A DNA stretch of 64,000 bases from contig WARS01000047.1 in assembly GCA_008933995.1 (NCBI GenBank), forward strand, positions 1,116,001-1,180,000, read 5' to 3'. Both the position numbers and the translations under genes were made by a program. Each line of letters begins with the position of its first letter. Within the stretch, counting starts at the first letter, position 1. The notes under the pieces were generated by a model. It was not told the DNA's origin, did no database searches, and saw nothing but the letters and a program-made list of their open reading frames with translations. Below are positions 24,024-36,790 of this stretch, piece after piece. Origin of the DNA: Datnioides undecimradiatus. Its lineage: Eukaryota; Chordata; Actinopteri; Lobotiformes; Datnioididae.

Positions 24024-25693
24024 CTGCAGAGGGAGCAGTCGAGTTGTGTTTATGCTCAAGCAGCTCGGTCACATGATGCTGTGCAAATTCAAGCCCACAT
24101 AACTGAGCGAATGAGTCACATTGTCAACTGAATTAAACCGAATGGAAAACTTTGAGAGTGGTTATGCATGTGCATTATTTCGCAATGTTTAACACAAATT
24201 CAGTGTTTATTTGTATTGTTGTAAGACCTGAAATGTGACATTTGACTTGATGAGAAAACATCACCTTACAACACCTTACACATTACGTCACCTTTCAGCA
24301 CCTTAGGTACAAATGAATTCATTATTATGGCAAAGTTTTAACTGCAAGCACTTTTTAAATTAGTTTTATGCTTTATAAAGAATGCTGTAAGGGTAAATCA
24401 CACATCTGTCAGCCACCTTTAACTCAAGGTCTCTTAAGGTTTACATTTTTGCCTCAAATGATAAACACATATAATGATTATGAATAACCTGTGATATTTT
24501 TTCAATTATTAACCACTTATTTTCACATGTTTTTTAAGCTACTGTTTCGGTAGTGCTACTGTTTGTTGTCATTACAGTCGTTGCAGCAGATTCAGGTGCC
24601 AGTTCTCTGTAGGTTCTGGTTGGCACACTGGACAAAGAGGTCAATGCTTTAATGCCAACAGCTACTCCTCAGTTCAGTCTTACCTATGTAGTCAAAGCTG
24701 CCAGGTGCCAGGCGCTCAGGTAAATGCGTGGCAAACAGGAAGCCTGTGAGGAAAGCCAAGGCGATGTGGTTGTAGTGGAGGATGTTGGTATCGTTGTCTG
24801 TACAGCCTTCCCCACTACACAGAAACACCTGTGAATACAACCCACAGAGAAGGTTTAACAGATTATAATGTTGTCACCACTACTGACAGAAACACTTTTA
24901 TCACCTTCAAATGAGGCATGACCGTCTTGATTTATTATGTGCAACTAGAGCTGCAGGTTGGCCTGCAACATAAAACTCTGTTTTGAGTCTCATGAGTGAA
25001 TATGTACATTGTACATTGTGTACTGATTGGTCTCACTGTACTAACTGACTTTGTTTAAAAAACATTTGAAAGAAACTATTTAATGCATCCTGTTGTGCAC
25101 CAAACACTGCACCACAAATCAGTTCTTCACTTTCAATAAAATGATTATTTATTTACGATACAATAAAATGCAACCTTCAGGTGCAGGTGATTTGACCCTT
25201 GTGTTATATTTCACAAGCTTCATTTCCTCCTAAATGGCTTTTACAAAAGCTTTTTACATTACAGGAGGAAACATTAGCTGTTCCACATCCAACAGGAAAA
25301 AACAGAGCTATTACTGCTAAACTTTCAACTTTTAACTAGCTATTATTGATAAACTGTTTTTAACTTAATATATCCTGCTGCTATACCATTTTCAGGAACC
25401 ATTTTTGGTGAAAAGTTCTTTGTGCATTTGCTGTTTTGTGATTTTTGTCTTGATATACTAACTGTACACTTAACGTAACTGTACCTTATTAACCCCCTAA
25501 CCCACCCATGTGAATTTAAAAAATCACAGCTGAAATAACCCTTGACATGCAACATATTGAATGAAACCACTGGCACTCATCACTCAGGAAACACGCAGTG
25601 ATTTTTTTTTTTTCCACTGATATGGTCATCACGGTCTGTATAATGGACTTTATCTTCCAAACTCAGGACCTAACCAAACTGCTGTTACACACA

Positions 25694-25736
<43 letters not shown>

Positions 25737-28700
25737 TCTTCAGCAGCCTTCCATATGTATCTTGGAGAAGACGCAGATGTGTGACGTGCATACATAGTGC
25801 ATACATAGCCCTACCCTGTAGAACAGAGGAATGTTGTCAAACAGGTACGGGTAGGCAAAGGCAACAACGCGGAGATATTTGCTGAACTTTGGACTCTGGC
25901 ATTCAGGGAATCTGAAATAACAAAAACAAGACATTATTTTTAATAATGACTAACATCATGTAGAATAGCTTTATATTTCTCACGGTTACACCTTGTTAAA
26001 GTTGTGGAGAAAGCTATGTTGTAACCTCTTGTACAGAATCACTAATGGCTTGATTGTGTGAGAATTTGGGATTAATTTACTGAAATCCACGTGAAACTAA
26101 AACTGACTCACAAGACTGTTTGTGTGAGGTAATCCACGCGGGAACAGTTTAAATGTCATGTCATCCTTAGTCTGCTAATTGTGTGTACACTAGCCACATA
26201 TTTCCAGATACATAAAGAAATCCATTATAAAAATGAGTGTACTTGTAAATGTAAATTTGATACCAAACAGGTTGAAATAAATACATTTATGATGGACTGC
26301 AGAAAAGGATGTTTAGTGTACACAAGTCTTATTTTAAAAAAAAGGAAATATCCATATACTCAAACACCAGAATGTTCGAGTTAAAGTCAGAGTCATGTTG
26401 TTACAGAACATGTTTGGCCACTCTCTTTGTCAGCTCCTCTAACCTGCTCAGCTGAAACTACAATCAGTGTAAACCACTGTTTGGGGTTGGTCATGTAGTC
26501 ACAGATAGGGAACACCCATTGAATTAAACAGAGAATTGCTCAATTCCACTTTTGCAATTCGAGTCAACAATGCACGTGGGATAAAGTCTGCCCGAAGCCT
26601 TTCACAGAATAATCACACATTTTTAAAGGATTAAACTGCAGACATGCTACTATCATTTGAGTCACAATAAACATGATTTTGGAGAGAGTGAATGAAGCAA
26701 TGGAGGAGCAAAATTTGAGCAAATATGTTGTCTTTACCTCTTTACGATGTCATGATTATAATGCCGAAATGGTAAGCCAAGCCTTAGCAGTGGGGAGAGA
26801 TGTGTGAAAGAACAATAATTAGCTACGACAAGCCAACATTAGCTCGGCACATGAAGAGAAAACAGTGCTAACAAAGTGATAACTGCTGCAAATGTGAGGG
26901 GTGGAGGAGTGCTGCACTGACACTTCATGGACATTAAAAATGTTTCTCCTTTATGAAAGGGTCAGAGGTCATGCAAACTTTAGCTGTCTGTTCATTTCAT
27001 CCAGTCATTTCCATTTTGATGAAAACCAAGGCCTCCCCACCCCCCACCACCGTGCTTTACCTGCCAACCACAGTGATCAGGCAGTTTGTCAGGATTTACA
27101 GTGTGTAACACATTTACTCCAATGTGCACACTGCAAATATAAGTTGAACAGTGATGTGACAGACACTGAATATTGAGAAAAGTAAATAAAACCAAAACTG
27201 AATAAAGACACCTAGGTAGTGAAAGGAAGTCAGGTATTACTTTTTTCTAGGATCTATACTGACATATGTTGATATACAGTTGAAGCTACAGTTTGAAGTT
27301 CAACAGGTTTGTGGTGATGCTAACATGCTAATGTTAGCCATGCTAATGTTACAGTTTGTGTCTCTCAAGTTTTATGAGTGCATTTCGCAACAATGCTGGA
27401 GACACCTAAATGGCCACCTGTAAAACAACTTTCTGAGTTTTTCAGTTAATGAAGTTTAATTTTTATGTTTCAAACCCATGAGCAATGTTTTTGAACGTGG
27501 CCTTGAAAGCAAATGCCTAAATGCAGAGACTTGCGAAACGGAGTGTGCAGAAAGTTCAAACTTCAGTTCAGTTAACAAAAGTTTGCAAAACTATATTAAC
27601 AGATACAAAACCTGTTTTCAGGTACAACATTTTGAATGACATAATATTCACATGAGAGAAACAAATGCAAAGCTCTTTGACATTAAACTGATCACGTTAA
27701 CCAAACTAATGTGAACGCATTCTATACTCATTCATAGCATACAACAGAACATTAAAATTTGGTATTATGTATGTAAAACAATCTTTTCACGCCATACCTG
27801 GAGTAGCAGGCCACACCGGTGCAGAAGACTGTGTTTAACACAGCGATGGGGATGTAGCACTGGTGGAACAAGCTGTTCACCCACTTGTCAGGGAAAACAT
27901 AAGCCGAATAGCTGATAGCTGAACCTGCAGCAGGACACATCAACAGTGTAAATGTTGAATACTGTATGTCTTATAATAGAGAACAATATCAGCACACTGC
28001 AGTCTGAGAGATTCATCGTGTGTGTTACAAACAGCTGTAAACATAACACCATCCAGCACAACACCACCACTGACCACAAACATTCAGTCAGAACCTAAAA
28101 CTGTACACAGTACAATCTTTACATTTTAGGATGTATAATTAATTAATGTTGTAATATGCAATATGTATGGACTACATCTCTTTTTACTGAATTATTTGAG
28201 TTGCAGTCTTGTCTTAAAGTTTTCCTTAAAATTCAGTATATTTTGGTTTAATTTGATCTCACTTTCTTGTCATGTTTCTCTAATTTGTGTCTGCTGTCAC
28301 AATGGCGACACTGTTTCATGAAACCAAGCACAGCATTTTAAGACCACCCTGCCTTATTCATGCATCGTGCAGTTCTTTTACACAGCAAATCTGGTGGGGC
28401 TGGTGATATTTAGCTGTTAAGTTACCAAAGGTCAGTAACCACATGTGGAGGACTCAGTGCATGAAACAGAACCACTCAACACCCCTCCAGCACTGGCTCC
28501 AGCTGAACTGAGTGACAGTGAAGCACATGCACTTACCCAGGCTGTAGAAACTGAGGGCACCGTAGTCGAAGAAGAAACAGATGTGGCGAGCGCGCGCTGA
28601 CATGCTGCTGAAGGTGTGAGCACAGCTGGACGCCAGTGGATAAATGCAGCAGGAGAGCAGGAAGATCACCAGAGGCCAGGTGAAGGAGTCCTGCCATGCT

Positions 28701-30228
28701 GTCTGAATCAGCACCACCGTCACTAGTTTCCAGAGGAAGTACCTGCCAGGAGAAACAGATGACATAACGATGATTCGATGGCAGGGAATGCAGCAGTATA
28801 ATAGCAGAGCAACACAGATGGATGTTATGGCGAGCAAGTTCAAAAAGTAAGTTATTCAAAAGGTGTGATAATCTTTCTATAATATTAACATTGAATAATT
28901 GGCCCCATACATAATGTAAAAAGGAGCAGTGTCGAAACATACAGAGGACTGACCTGTCAGAGGGAAACCTATATAAATATGTGAAGAAACAAAATATATC
29001 CAGATATATACACAGTCACTGTATGTATGAAACTGATGAGATGTGATTCAGCTCTTGCAGGCATCACATATCAACCTGACTGAGAATTTGGAGCTTTATG
29101 TTGATTTTCTATAAACTATAGAGTTTGCATTTATCTATGTCCCACAGCATAAATTCATTAAGGAGTAATAGAAGTTAAAATAACAAAAGAAGGTGTTTAA
29201 TACGTGTTTCAGTACTATTTTCTAGCAGCCGAGGCTAAAAGAAGCACACAGCTCAAACAGAGTCAACCCTCGCGGCTGATTCATTGCTCAAAACCTTCAC
29301 ACGGCAATCACTTGTTGTAATATTTGCACACGCATGTGATAATTAAACCAAAAATTTGGCGCGCGATATCTCTACATCGTACACCAAATGTGGGTGTAAG
29401 TGAAGTGTAGGCAGACTCCAGACAGAGACGGAGGAAAAGTCACAGCACGTAAAGTCTCGGCAAAGCACCGACTGTCTTGCACGTTTCTGTTTGTTTAAGG
29501 AGTGGGCGAGAGAGATCCAACATGTTGAGTGGTCTCTGAGATCCATGCTGGCTGATTCAATTGGCTTCCAGTCTTTATGCTAAGCTAAGCTAACTGCCTC
29601 CCAGCCCAAACAATCTTTTTAACCGTCCAAATCAAACATGGAACATTAGTGTATGAATATGATGATTTTATTATGCCAGCAGTATGAAAATATAGTACTT
29701 TTACATCTTATTACATAAAAACTTGTAATAAGACATGTATACGTACTTACAATACATATACGTTTATATAATTTAATAAACCGTGATATGATTTTAAAAA
29801 ACGCACATTGGGCTGGGCTGTCAGGCTGGTACCTGTCAGTGTGGGCAAAACATCATTATGTATCATGTTCATTTTCACTTCATTAAATCATGCATCAGCA
29901 CCAACAGTCAGTTACATAACAGCAACAGTTCAACACAAAAGGATCAATCTTATCAGAAGACTGCAGTTTGCCTTGTGTATCTGTGAGTCGTGGCCAGTGT
30001 TTCCACATCTCAGTGCACCTCATTAACAAATCAACATTATTTGTGCTTTTCCCCATCACTGAGCAGTTAACTAATTGTGGCAACCCCTCTGTTCGCCTAA
30101 AGCACAGATCTGCTCATTAGTAGCTGGCCTGTATATCTACGCTGAGCCCCATGACACAAACACCCATGTGCGCTTAGCATATTTTCACCGCGCACACAAA
30201 CACACACGCACACACATGCACACACACA

Positions 30229-30263
<35 letters not shown>

Positions 30264-32577
30264 TCTCCCTGGACCATGCAGTCAAAGCAACTGGCATCTC
30301 AGCTGGGAGGAAGTGCAGCATGGCAGTAGTGGGAGCAGTAACCACTCTAGTACCTTCAAATCCAGACACACACTCACATGAACACACATTGATGCACACT
30401 CACAAAATAATAAGTTACAGAGTTTCCACAGTCATTGATAGATTTATCCTCCGCGCTTGTTTCTCTTTGTCATTCAGCACATCTTTGTCATTCAGCACAT
30501 CTTTGTCATTCACACAGCGAGGATGGCGCAGCTCGAGGAGGAAAGGTGACAACCTGCAAAGTCCTCTTCACTCCACTCTGTTTGATGATTTGTGTTAGTT
30601 CAGTTTGGAGTTTGGAGTGTTCGTGATCTGATCAAACGTCACATCACTTCATCACATAAACGGAACGTTTGAACATAGACAGACTCAATAAATTAAACGG
30701 AGCCGACAAGTGTTTAGCTGTCAGTCGCTGTTTGTTTGCAAAGCAGTGTCGTGTTTTATTTCCCCATGTGCAGCACTGACTAATGACCGCAGCGACTGAT
30801 GTAGTCCTAACAGCCACGTTGAAACACTGATCAGTGGATCATAGTTTGAAATGTGAAGAGTAAATGGGCTCCATTACTTTCCTCAAAATAGTAAAAACAA
30901 GGCTGTAACCTGAATACACTGCATGTTTGCAAGTGTTCTTGTAAGTTAATGTTTCTAAACTCCTGGACACGATGAGTTTTCTATCATCATTGTATCATCA
31001 GCTGGACATTGGTGAATTGTATTTTAAAAACAGTAGTGCATGGGACAAATCGTGACTAAATGTATGAACAGAATGCAGCTTAGTATGCAGCTAAACAGTG
31101 AGAGTGGCTTGTTGCACATAAAACACCGTTGACAGGGAGACACTGTGAGACTGCAGGAGGTCTGTGGGACCCATATGGTTGCTGGGATGTATGACTTCAA
31201 AACAAACATGTGTTAATGTCCAATCCTTCTCCAATTACCTGAGTCAATCCAGACTGAGTGGCTGTCAACTGTCTGTAGTATCCACAACAGCTTTATTACA
31301 ATATAAAGTCCACTGCTCTCCTGGCTTCTGTTGAACTTCTTGAAGGATGCATCTATGGTCATAAATATACCCTGACTTATGTGAATGTGAATACTAAGCA
31401 GGCAGATATACGATCTGGATAGTGGTAGTCTTTAGTCATGAATGTGCCAGAACAGATATAACAAATCCTTTGTGTAGGTAATAATAGCTTTGACTTCAGA
31501 AAATGTCGGCGTGTAAAACAACAAAATCACATTCTGGATTATTCTCTGACCTACAAGTTCAACAAGCTGCGCGAGATTCCTTCTTACATAAAGCTGACCA
31601 AACAACTCATGTGTGACAGATGCTGAGCCTATTAATAAACAAATGGGCAAATTTTGTTTTTGGTGTGAAAAAAAAATCCAAAATGACAGCAGATGTATGA
31701 TTAGATGAAGTTACTAGCTTTGCTACAGGGACATAAAGCTTAAGCTCTTCCTCTCTGAGAGAAATAAGATTGTTCTTGGATGCTCGGCTGTCACCTCTTG
31801 CACAAATCAAGCCACTTTGCCTCCAAAAAAACAGCTGAATGTAAACACCATCAGGTGTGTCACATGTTGTCAGACTAACAAACGCGTGACAGGCAGCAAA
31901 CTCACGTTAACAAATCTTCAAATCGTGATGCACGGTGGCAAAAAAACAAAGATTTCTCATCTGTACCAGGTGGGCAGAAAGTGGGTCCATATGTTGAGCG
32001 TCTCATTGGTCAGCTGGAAGAGGCTCAGGATGCAGTCGGTGGCTGAACTGCGGGGGTGCCTGTACCCGGAGATGATGCTGTCCTCGTGGAAGACCTCCAG
32101 ATAAAAACAAAACTCTCGGTCAGACCTAAGACAACTTTGTGAACAGAGTACTCAATCTGGCAGAGGCAGAGGGAGTCTCACAAAGTGTCACAAAACACAC
32201 AAGATGATTCTCAATGGACCAGGTTTAAATGTTTCATGGAAGAACCTGTAAAAATCTCACAGCGGTCATGAAGGAGAGTGGTCCAACATTTGACTCATGT
32301 TGGTTGAACTTTTCAAAGCTCATGAAATATGTGAAACAAAGGGGCCTAAAAGCGGGGTTGTCTTTATATTACAGTACATTAGGTAGATGTTTTTGTCCAG
32401 ATGGCTCCCTCCCAAACAGATAAATGCCTCTGCACTGCAAAATGAGTATTTCCTGTTCCTGTCCAGCTCTGTCTGATTGTGTGGAGGCTGAAATGTGAAG
32501 AGATACAGTGAAGCTGAACTTACTTTGGGCACTTGGTTGATGGTGAAGACTCGTGGCAACCTGATGAGGCTGAGCAT
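23743..32577 (-). CDS. PAQR5: Membrane progestin receptor gamma (PAQR5), full gene, 7 coding exons
   Basis: PAQR5 is a seven-helix plasma-membrane receptor of the progestin/adipoQ receptor family, responding to progestins. The seven exons give 345 residues (human about 330). The three metal-site motifs of the family are present: E49xxN52xxxH56 (ETLNIWTH), S99xxxH103 (SSCAHTF) and H256xxxH260 (HSHQLFH). Other signatures are FFFDYGALSFYS, the helix FAYPYLFDNIPLFYR, and FATHLPERLAPGSFDYIG. Several hydrophobic helices and a basic C-terminal tail (EKKHSKHPKKSS) are visible. The multi-exon structure and position between GLCE and KIF23 favour PAQR5 over the intronless-CDS relatives PAQR7 and PAQR8. 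Many teleosts have two PAQR5 copies; which one this is cannot be told. A TATA box lies just upstream. Confidence 0.93.
24684..24828 (-). CDS. PAQR5: PAQR5 coding exon 6
   Basis: VFLCSGEGCTDNDTNILHYN, an extracellular-type loop, then a helix and THLPERLAPGSFDYIG. CAG acceptor, ATAG|GTAAGA donor. Confidence 0.93.
25695..25733. repeat. (AC)n microsatellite
   Basis: A 39-base perfect run in PAQR5 intron 5, only about 80 bases downstream of the exon 5 donor on the transcript, where it reads (GT)n. Confidence 0.95.
25815..25911 (-). CDS. PAQR5: PAQR5 coding exon 5
   Basis: FPECQSPKFSKYLRVVAFAY PYLFDNIPLFYR in two stretches; acceptor CAG and donor AGG|GTAGGG. Confidence 0.93.
27798..27924 (-). CDS. 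PAQR5: PAQR5 coding exon 4
   Basis: SAISYSAYVFPDKWVNSLFH to VFCTGVACYSR; matches the human segment ending CTGLSCYSR. CAG acceptor, CAG|GTATGG donor. Confidence 0.93.
28537..28742 (-). CDS. PAQR5: PAQR5 coding exon 3
   Basis: Helices 1-2: YFLWKLVTVVLI, WPLVIFLLSCCIYPLASS, CAHTFSSMSARARHICFF, FDYGALSFYSLG. CAG acceptor and CTGG|GTAAGT donor. Confidence 0.95.
30192..30261. repeat. Interrupted (AC)n microsatellite
   Basis: About 70 bases of AC with a few substitutions, in PAQR5 intron 2. Confidence 0.9.
30465..30516. repeat. 18-bp tandem repeat, about 2.9 copies
   Basis: Unit CTTTGTCATTCAGCACAT occurs exactly twice (30465-30500) and a third, diverging copy follows. It is in PAQR5 intron 2. Confidence 0.85.
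31967..32094 (-). CDS. PAQR5: PAQR5 coding exon 2
   Basis: VFHEDSIISGYRHPRSSATD and CILSLFQLTNETLNIWTHFL: N-terminal PAQR domain including the Glu/Asn/His motif. GAG acceptor boundary (TGGAG|GTC) and CTG|GTACAG donor. Confidence 0.93.
32524..32577 (-). CDS. PAQR5: PAQR5 coding exon 1 (start codon)
   Basis: MLSLIRLPRVFTINQVPK then AAA|GTAAGT donor. The start matches human MLSLKLPQLL and the end matches VHQVPR. An in-frame ATG farther upstream (32704-32706) lies before the TATA box and is rejected. Confidence 0.92.
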
Positions 32578-32660
32578 GACTGCTGCCAGGTGCTGCTGCT
32601 GCTGCCGTCGCTGTCTGGGAGGAGAGCCTAACTGAGGCCGCCGGCAGGGTGTGCCTCCGT

Positions 32661-32670
32661 CTTTATAAAG
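32661..32670 (-). promoter_or_regulatory. PAQR5: PAQR5 TATA box
   Basis: CTTTATAAAG, identical on both strands, lies 84 bases upstream of the ATG. It predicts a start site near 32630-32640 and a 5' UTR of about 55-60 bases containing a CAG/CTG-rich stretch. Confidence 0.6.
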
Positions 32671-32823
32671 CTTGTGTTGCCATGCTGCCCTCAAGGTTTC
32701 CCTCATTCATCTCCTCCCCTCTTCAAACCCTATGAGAATATCCAGTGTACCTGTGCCACTCCTCCTCCTCCTCCTCCCACTGTCTCTGTGGAAGTGGAGG
32801 GTTTGTGCACACAGGTGTGTACG

Positions 32824-32863
32824 CACACACACACACACACACACATGCACACACACACACACA
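32824..32863. repeat. (AC)n microsatellite
   Basis: About 40 bases with one TG interruption, roughly 155 bases upstream of the PAQR5 TATA box. Confidence 0.95.
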
Positions 32864-32899
32864 AAGGTATGTACAGTCACACAGCACAAGAAGAACAGA

Positions 32900-35609
32900 G
32901 GAAAAGATTTTTAAGATAGAGCATCTTAACATTCACACAATGGTTTTTTTTTAATTGCGTAATCTTAAAGAGATGACAGTCAAGCCAGTAAGGCAGGTTT
33001 CAATGAAAAGATCTCTCTTCAGTGACAAAAAAACCTCAGCTGGGATTAAAATTAATGGTCTGGGACCATTTTAGCCATTTCCCTGCCAGAAACTCTCAGC
33101 GAGTGCGGCAGACGGGCGGCTCGGCTCAGCGCTGAACTTAACAAGAGCCAGCAGATAAGGCCGACACCATGAATGAAGGGTGTGCGTCGCCCTGGTTGTA
33201 AAGTCAACAGAGTTGGCCTACTGGTTAAACTGACTGGTCACCGTGTGCCCTCAGAGAACCAGCAGTAGTCACGCCCGACAGAGACGGCCGAGCCCAGTCA
33301 GAGCTGCTGTTATCTTGTTTAAACTCTGAAGCAATGAAAGCAAACAGGTCTCAGGGCTGCCGCAGAATTAGGAAGTGGAAATGAGAGATGTTATTTGTGG
33401 TTTGTTTGACAGTTTGCTCATGCCACGAATAAAAGAAAAAAGTCAATTACATTTTGTTGGTGTGATGGGTTTCATACTGTTTGCTTTAAGCTCAGCAGCC
33501 CTGAACCAAATGTCATGCTTGCTTGAACTTGAACACAGAAACGAAGTTAATGCTTCATCTCAAAGGCGTGATGGAAAACCCAAACTATACTGGGTTTCAA
33601 TGCCTAATCCACACTTGTTTACAAGTGCAGTCAAATTATTCTAGATTATGCATATTTAAAGTATCATAGAGTTAAGCTCTGCACTCAGGTGCAATCCAAA
33701 CCATCAGTCCACTTTCAGTAATCCACCACGTTCTGCTGTAAGCTGCAATCACAACAACTCAGTGTGATGAGCTAACACATGTACTACAGCCGAGCATCTT
33801 GGGATCTCATTCATCCGTTGTCTCAGGGGAGCGGAGCTGCAGTCAGAGTCAGAGCAACACCACCACGTTTACAGTCAGACATACATAAACCAGCAAGACT
33901 CACTTGTCCGACTGGAAGCGAGTTTGCTTTGGCCTGGACTCACTTAGCACAGTTCATGTAGGAGTTAATACGTAAGTCATTAAGAATTTAGTGGTGACAG
34001 TATAAACAAAGCAGAGTGCTGAGGGTTATGCCCCGAGAGAGCCAGGGGATAGAAAACAAGGTCAAACGACAACAACAAATTTTATTTGTAGGAACAAAAA
34101 AACACAGAGATGGACATTTCAGCAGTCTGAGTCGAGCTGACAGGAGCAGCTGAGATTTATAGTGGTGAGAAAGTTGAACTTGTTTTGGTATTAAATGTCT
34201 GTGGACCATTTACACTCAGCTTGCTCTCTTTCATGAGTAACTTATAATCTAGATCTAGTAGTGTGTGAATAAAAGCAGCGTTTTCATCTCCTCTCTGGTA
34301 GAAAGTTTGAGAACAGTTGCATCACTCAGCCACACCCACGGGTACTGCTGGATGGTATGGGTGTGGACGGGTGGGGTCAAGAGCGTGCGCTGTGGGTGAG
34401 CTTCAGAAATCTGCCTGGTCCTACTTTCCACTTTGACACAAAAAATGTCACACGCTGCTGATCTCATCCTGAATCAGCATCAGTGTGCAAGAGGTAAACA
34501 AAACACCACGGGCGCGTTCAACAGCATCATAAACAACCCAGACTGGATGCAGCTGCCAGAGTCCACGTGAGATATCAAACAGAAAGGGTTCGGCAGTTTG
34601 TTTGCGGAGACTTTGAATCTCTGAAGTGAAGTTGATCAGAGTGCTTCCACCACCTGCTGCTGTGTGACTATCAGCTGACTTCCGCCCTGTCATCAAATGA
34701 AACCAGCAGCGACCTCGCCATGTGCTGACAGGGTTTAACCACTAGAGGTCAACAGAAACAAGCTATCAAGCTTGTGTTAGGGTAACTGAGTGCAGTGTTG
34801 ATCAGCATAAAAGCTACCAACCTGGAAATGGACTGACAGAGGTGGGGTGAAGCCACATTCATTTACAACTGAAACAACAAACTAGTTTGTGGTTTATACC
34901 CTGTAGCTCTCACTTTGGCTCCTCTTTTAAAATAATAATGCACCATAGTTCATGTTTAAGTTGCAACATAGTAAATATCAGTATGTAAAATACACAAAGT
35001 AACTAGTAACTTAAGTGAAAAGTACAATATTTCTCTCACAAACGTAGTACTGCAGAGTGAGTGTAAGCGTGAAGATTTAAGTTTTAAAATCCAGACTGAT
35101 TTCATTGTTCTATCGCCTGCCCAGAGCCACTACACAACATCGAGGCATCAAGAAATTGATCTGCATTTCATTTTAAAAACCATAATTAATAATTAAATAA
35201 ACAATGCTTAAAATACGGTACCTGCTGTTGTTTGTACTGCCTGATGTCTCCAGCAGGTGTCAGCGGTGTCAAAGAGAAGCTGCGCGGGTTTGGGTGTGAG
35301 CAGGTCCTGCAGCTGATTATGAAGATGTATGAGGAGCAAAACCCAGGTTTTGTTCAGGTCTTTATTGGCGCTGTTTATTTTTAGCCTGAATAAAGAAACT
35401 CCTTAAACGTTGTCCTTGGATTTCACGTTTTTTTTTTTTTGTTTTTATTAATTAATTTATTAGTGTCCTTCCACTATTAAGCTGCATGTTTTGGAGACAT
35501 TAAAGCCCAACACTGCAGAGACTGGAGGGTGTAGACTGTGTCCTTCTTTTATTGGCTTTTAAAGAGGAAAAGGTGACACGGTCGCTGCAGGCCAGGGCAG
35601 AACCACATA

Positions 35610-35661
<52 letters not shown>

Positions 35662-36280
35662 CATGTCTCCTGTGGTAAGCCTTGACTGTTTGTGTAACAT
35701 CAGCACAACTTCTCACATTAAGCATTCATTAAGTCTTTGTTGCAGGCGCAAAACATTGCTTTCTACAATACTGAGGGAACTTTCTGAGTTTGTGTTTACT
35801 TTAGATGATGGCTGAAAGGCTTACAGCAAATAAATAACAAGAAATAGTACATTCCTCACATCTGATTTTGAAAATACAGAGTTTCAATTTACATATTTGC
35901 AATAGCGGATATTCCCTACAGTTCCTGATACTTCCTGATACACTCTATCCATCCATTCATGCTTCTTTTGGAGGGTTGTGGGAGCCAGTATGGTGACACT
36001 GGGGAGAAGAACTCTTCTTGCATGTTCCCATATCAATAACAGTCCAGTGATGGAAAATGGTATTCAGGTCCCCGAGTAAAAGAATAAACACTGAGGTATA
36101 AATACAAACTATTAAAAAGCTGAAACAGTGAGAGGAGGAACAGAACAACTTGAGATGCCTCCACATAGGCACCCTGCATGGTGCAATTAGGCAAATAACA
36201 TCCCATCCTGCTCAGTGGCAGGTATGAAAATGCTGTGCAGGCTCAGCTGTTTCTGATTTTGTATGAAGATGGAAAGACAA
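32900..36280. other. Intergenic DNA upstream of PAQR5
   Basis: No coding exon was recognised. It contains an (AC)n run (35613-35659) and ordinary A/T-rich sequence. Upstream non-coding PAQR5 exons are possible but not visible. Confidence 0.5.
35613..35659. repeat. (AC)n microsatellite
   Basis: 47-base near-perfect AC run in intergenic DNA. Confidence 0.95.
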
Positions 36281-36289
36281 AAAGACCTC

Positions 36290-36790
36290 ATTGACTCATT
36301 GTTGGGGTATGGACGGCAGCAGCTTCAGTCACAAAGTCTGCTCGACTGGCTCATGTGATGAAAGTGACAACATGTTTCACTGCTGCTCAGAAACTAGTGG
36401 GTAAAGGTGATCTGGTCCGATGAATCATATTCTCGATGAGTGGCTGCGTGAACGTGTGGCGTCCACCAAGAGAACATAAAGACCCCTCACTGTTTTACTC
36501 CTACAGTGAGTGGGTCTGTTCTGATTTGCTGGCATGTTTGAGTCTGTTCGTCCCCTTAGGGGAAAGAGTCACTGCTTCTCCACGCAGATTTCCTCTGAAA
36601 GTGGGAGTGGTCTCCTCCAAGACGACACCTATTGTCATCCGCAGCTCTCTGACTGTTGATGAGGATAAAAATGCTGTGAATCAGACGTTACGACCTCCAC
36701 AGTCACCAGATCCCAATCCAGTTGAACACCTATGGGAGATTTTAGATGAATGTGGTCTCCACCACCATCATCAAAACACCTAATGAGTTC
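36290..36790 (+). mobile_element. Decayed Tc1/mariner transposase fragment
   Basis: Near 36415 the sequence reads like the Tc1 motif W-S-D-E-S with a stop, and 36690-36770 encodes PPQSPDPNPVEHLWEILD, the diagnostic transposase C-terminal motif around the last catalytic acid (usual form PPQSPDLNPIEHLWD). The central part is deleted or scrambled and the frame is not continuous, so it is an old inactive copy. Terminal inverted repeats were not found. Confidence 0.8.

Noticed and set aside
27319-27338. Small perfect hairpin GCTAACAT-GCTA-ATGTTAGC
   Set aside because: Typical of AT-rich teleost repeat sequence, too short and without conserved context to call an RNA or regulatory site.
30465-30516. 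Possible CRISPR-like repeat
   Set aside because: Direct tandem units with no spacers in a vertebrate intron; a minisatellite.
32320-32706. 128-codon open frame overlapping PAQR5 exon 1 with an upstream in-frame ATG
   Set aside because: The upstream ATG lies before the TATA box and the frame runs past the exon 1 donor into the intron; the real CDS starts at 32577.
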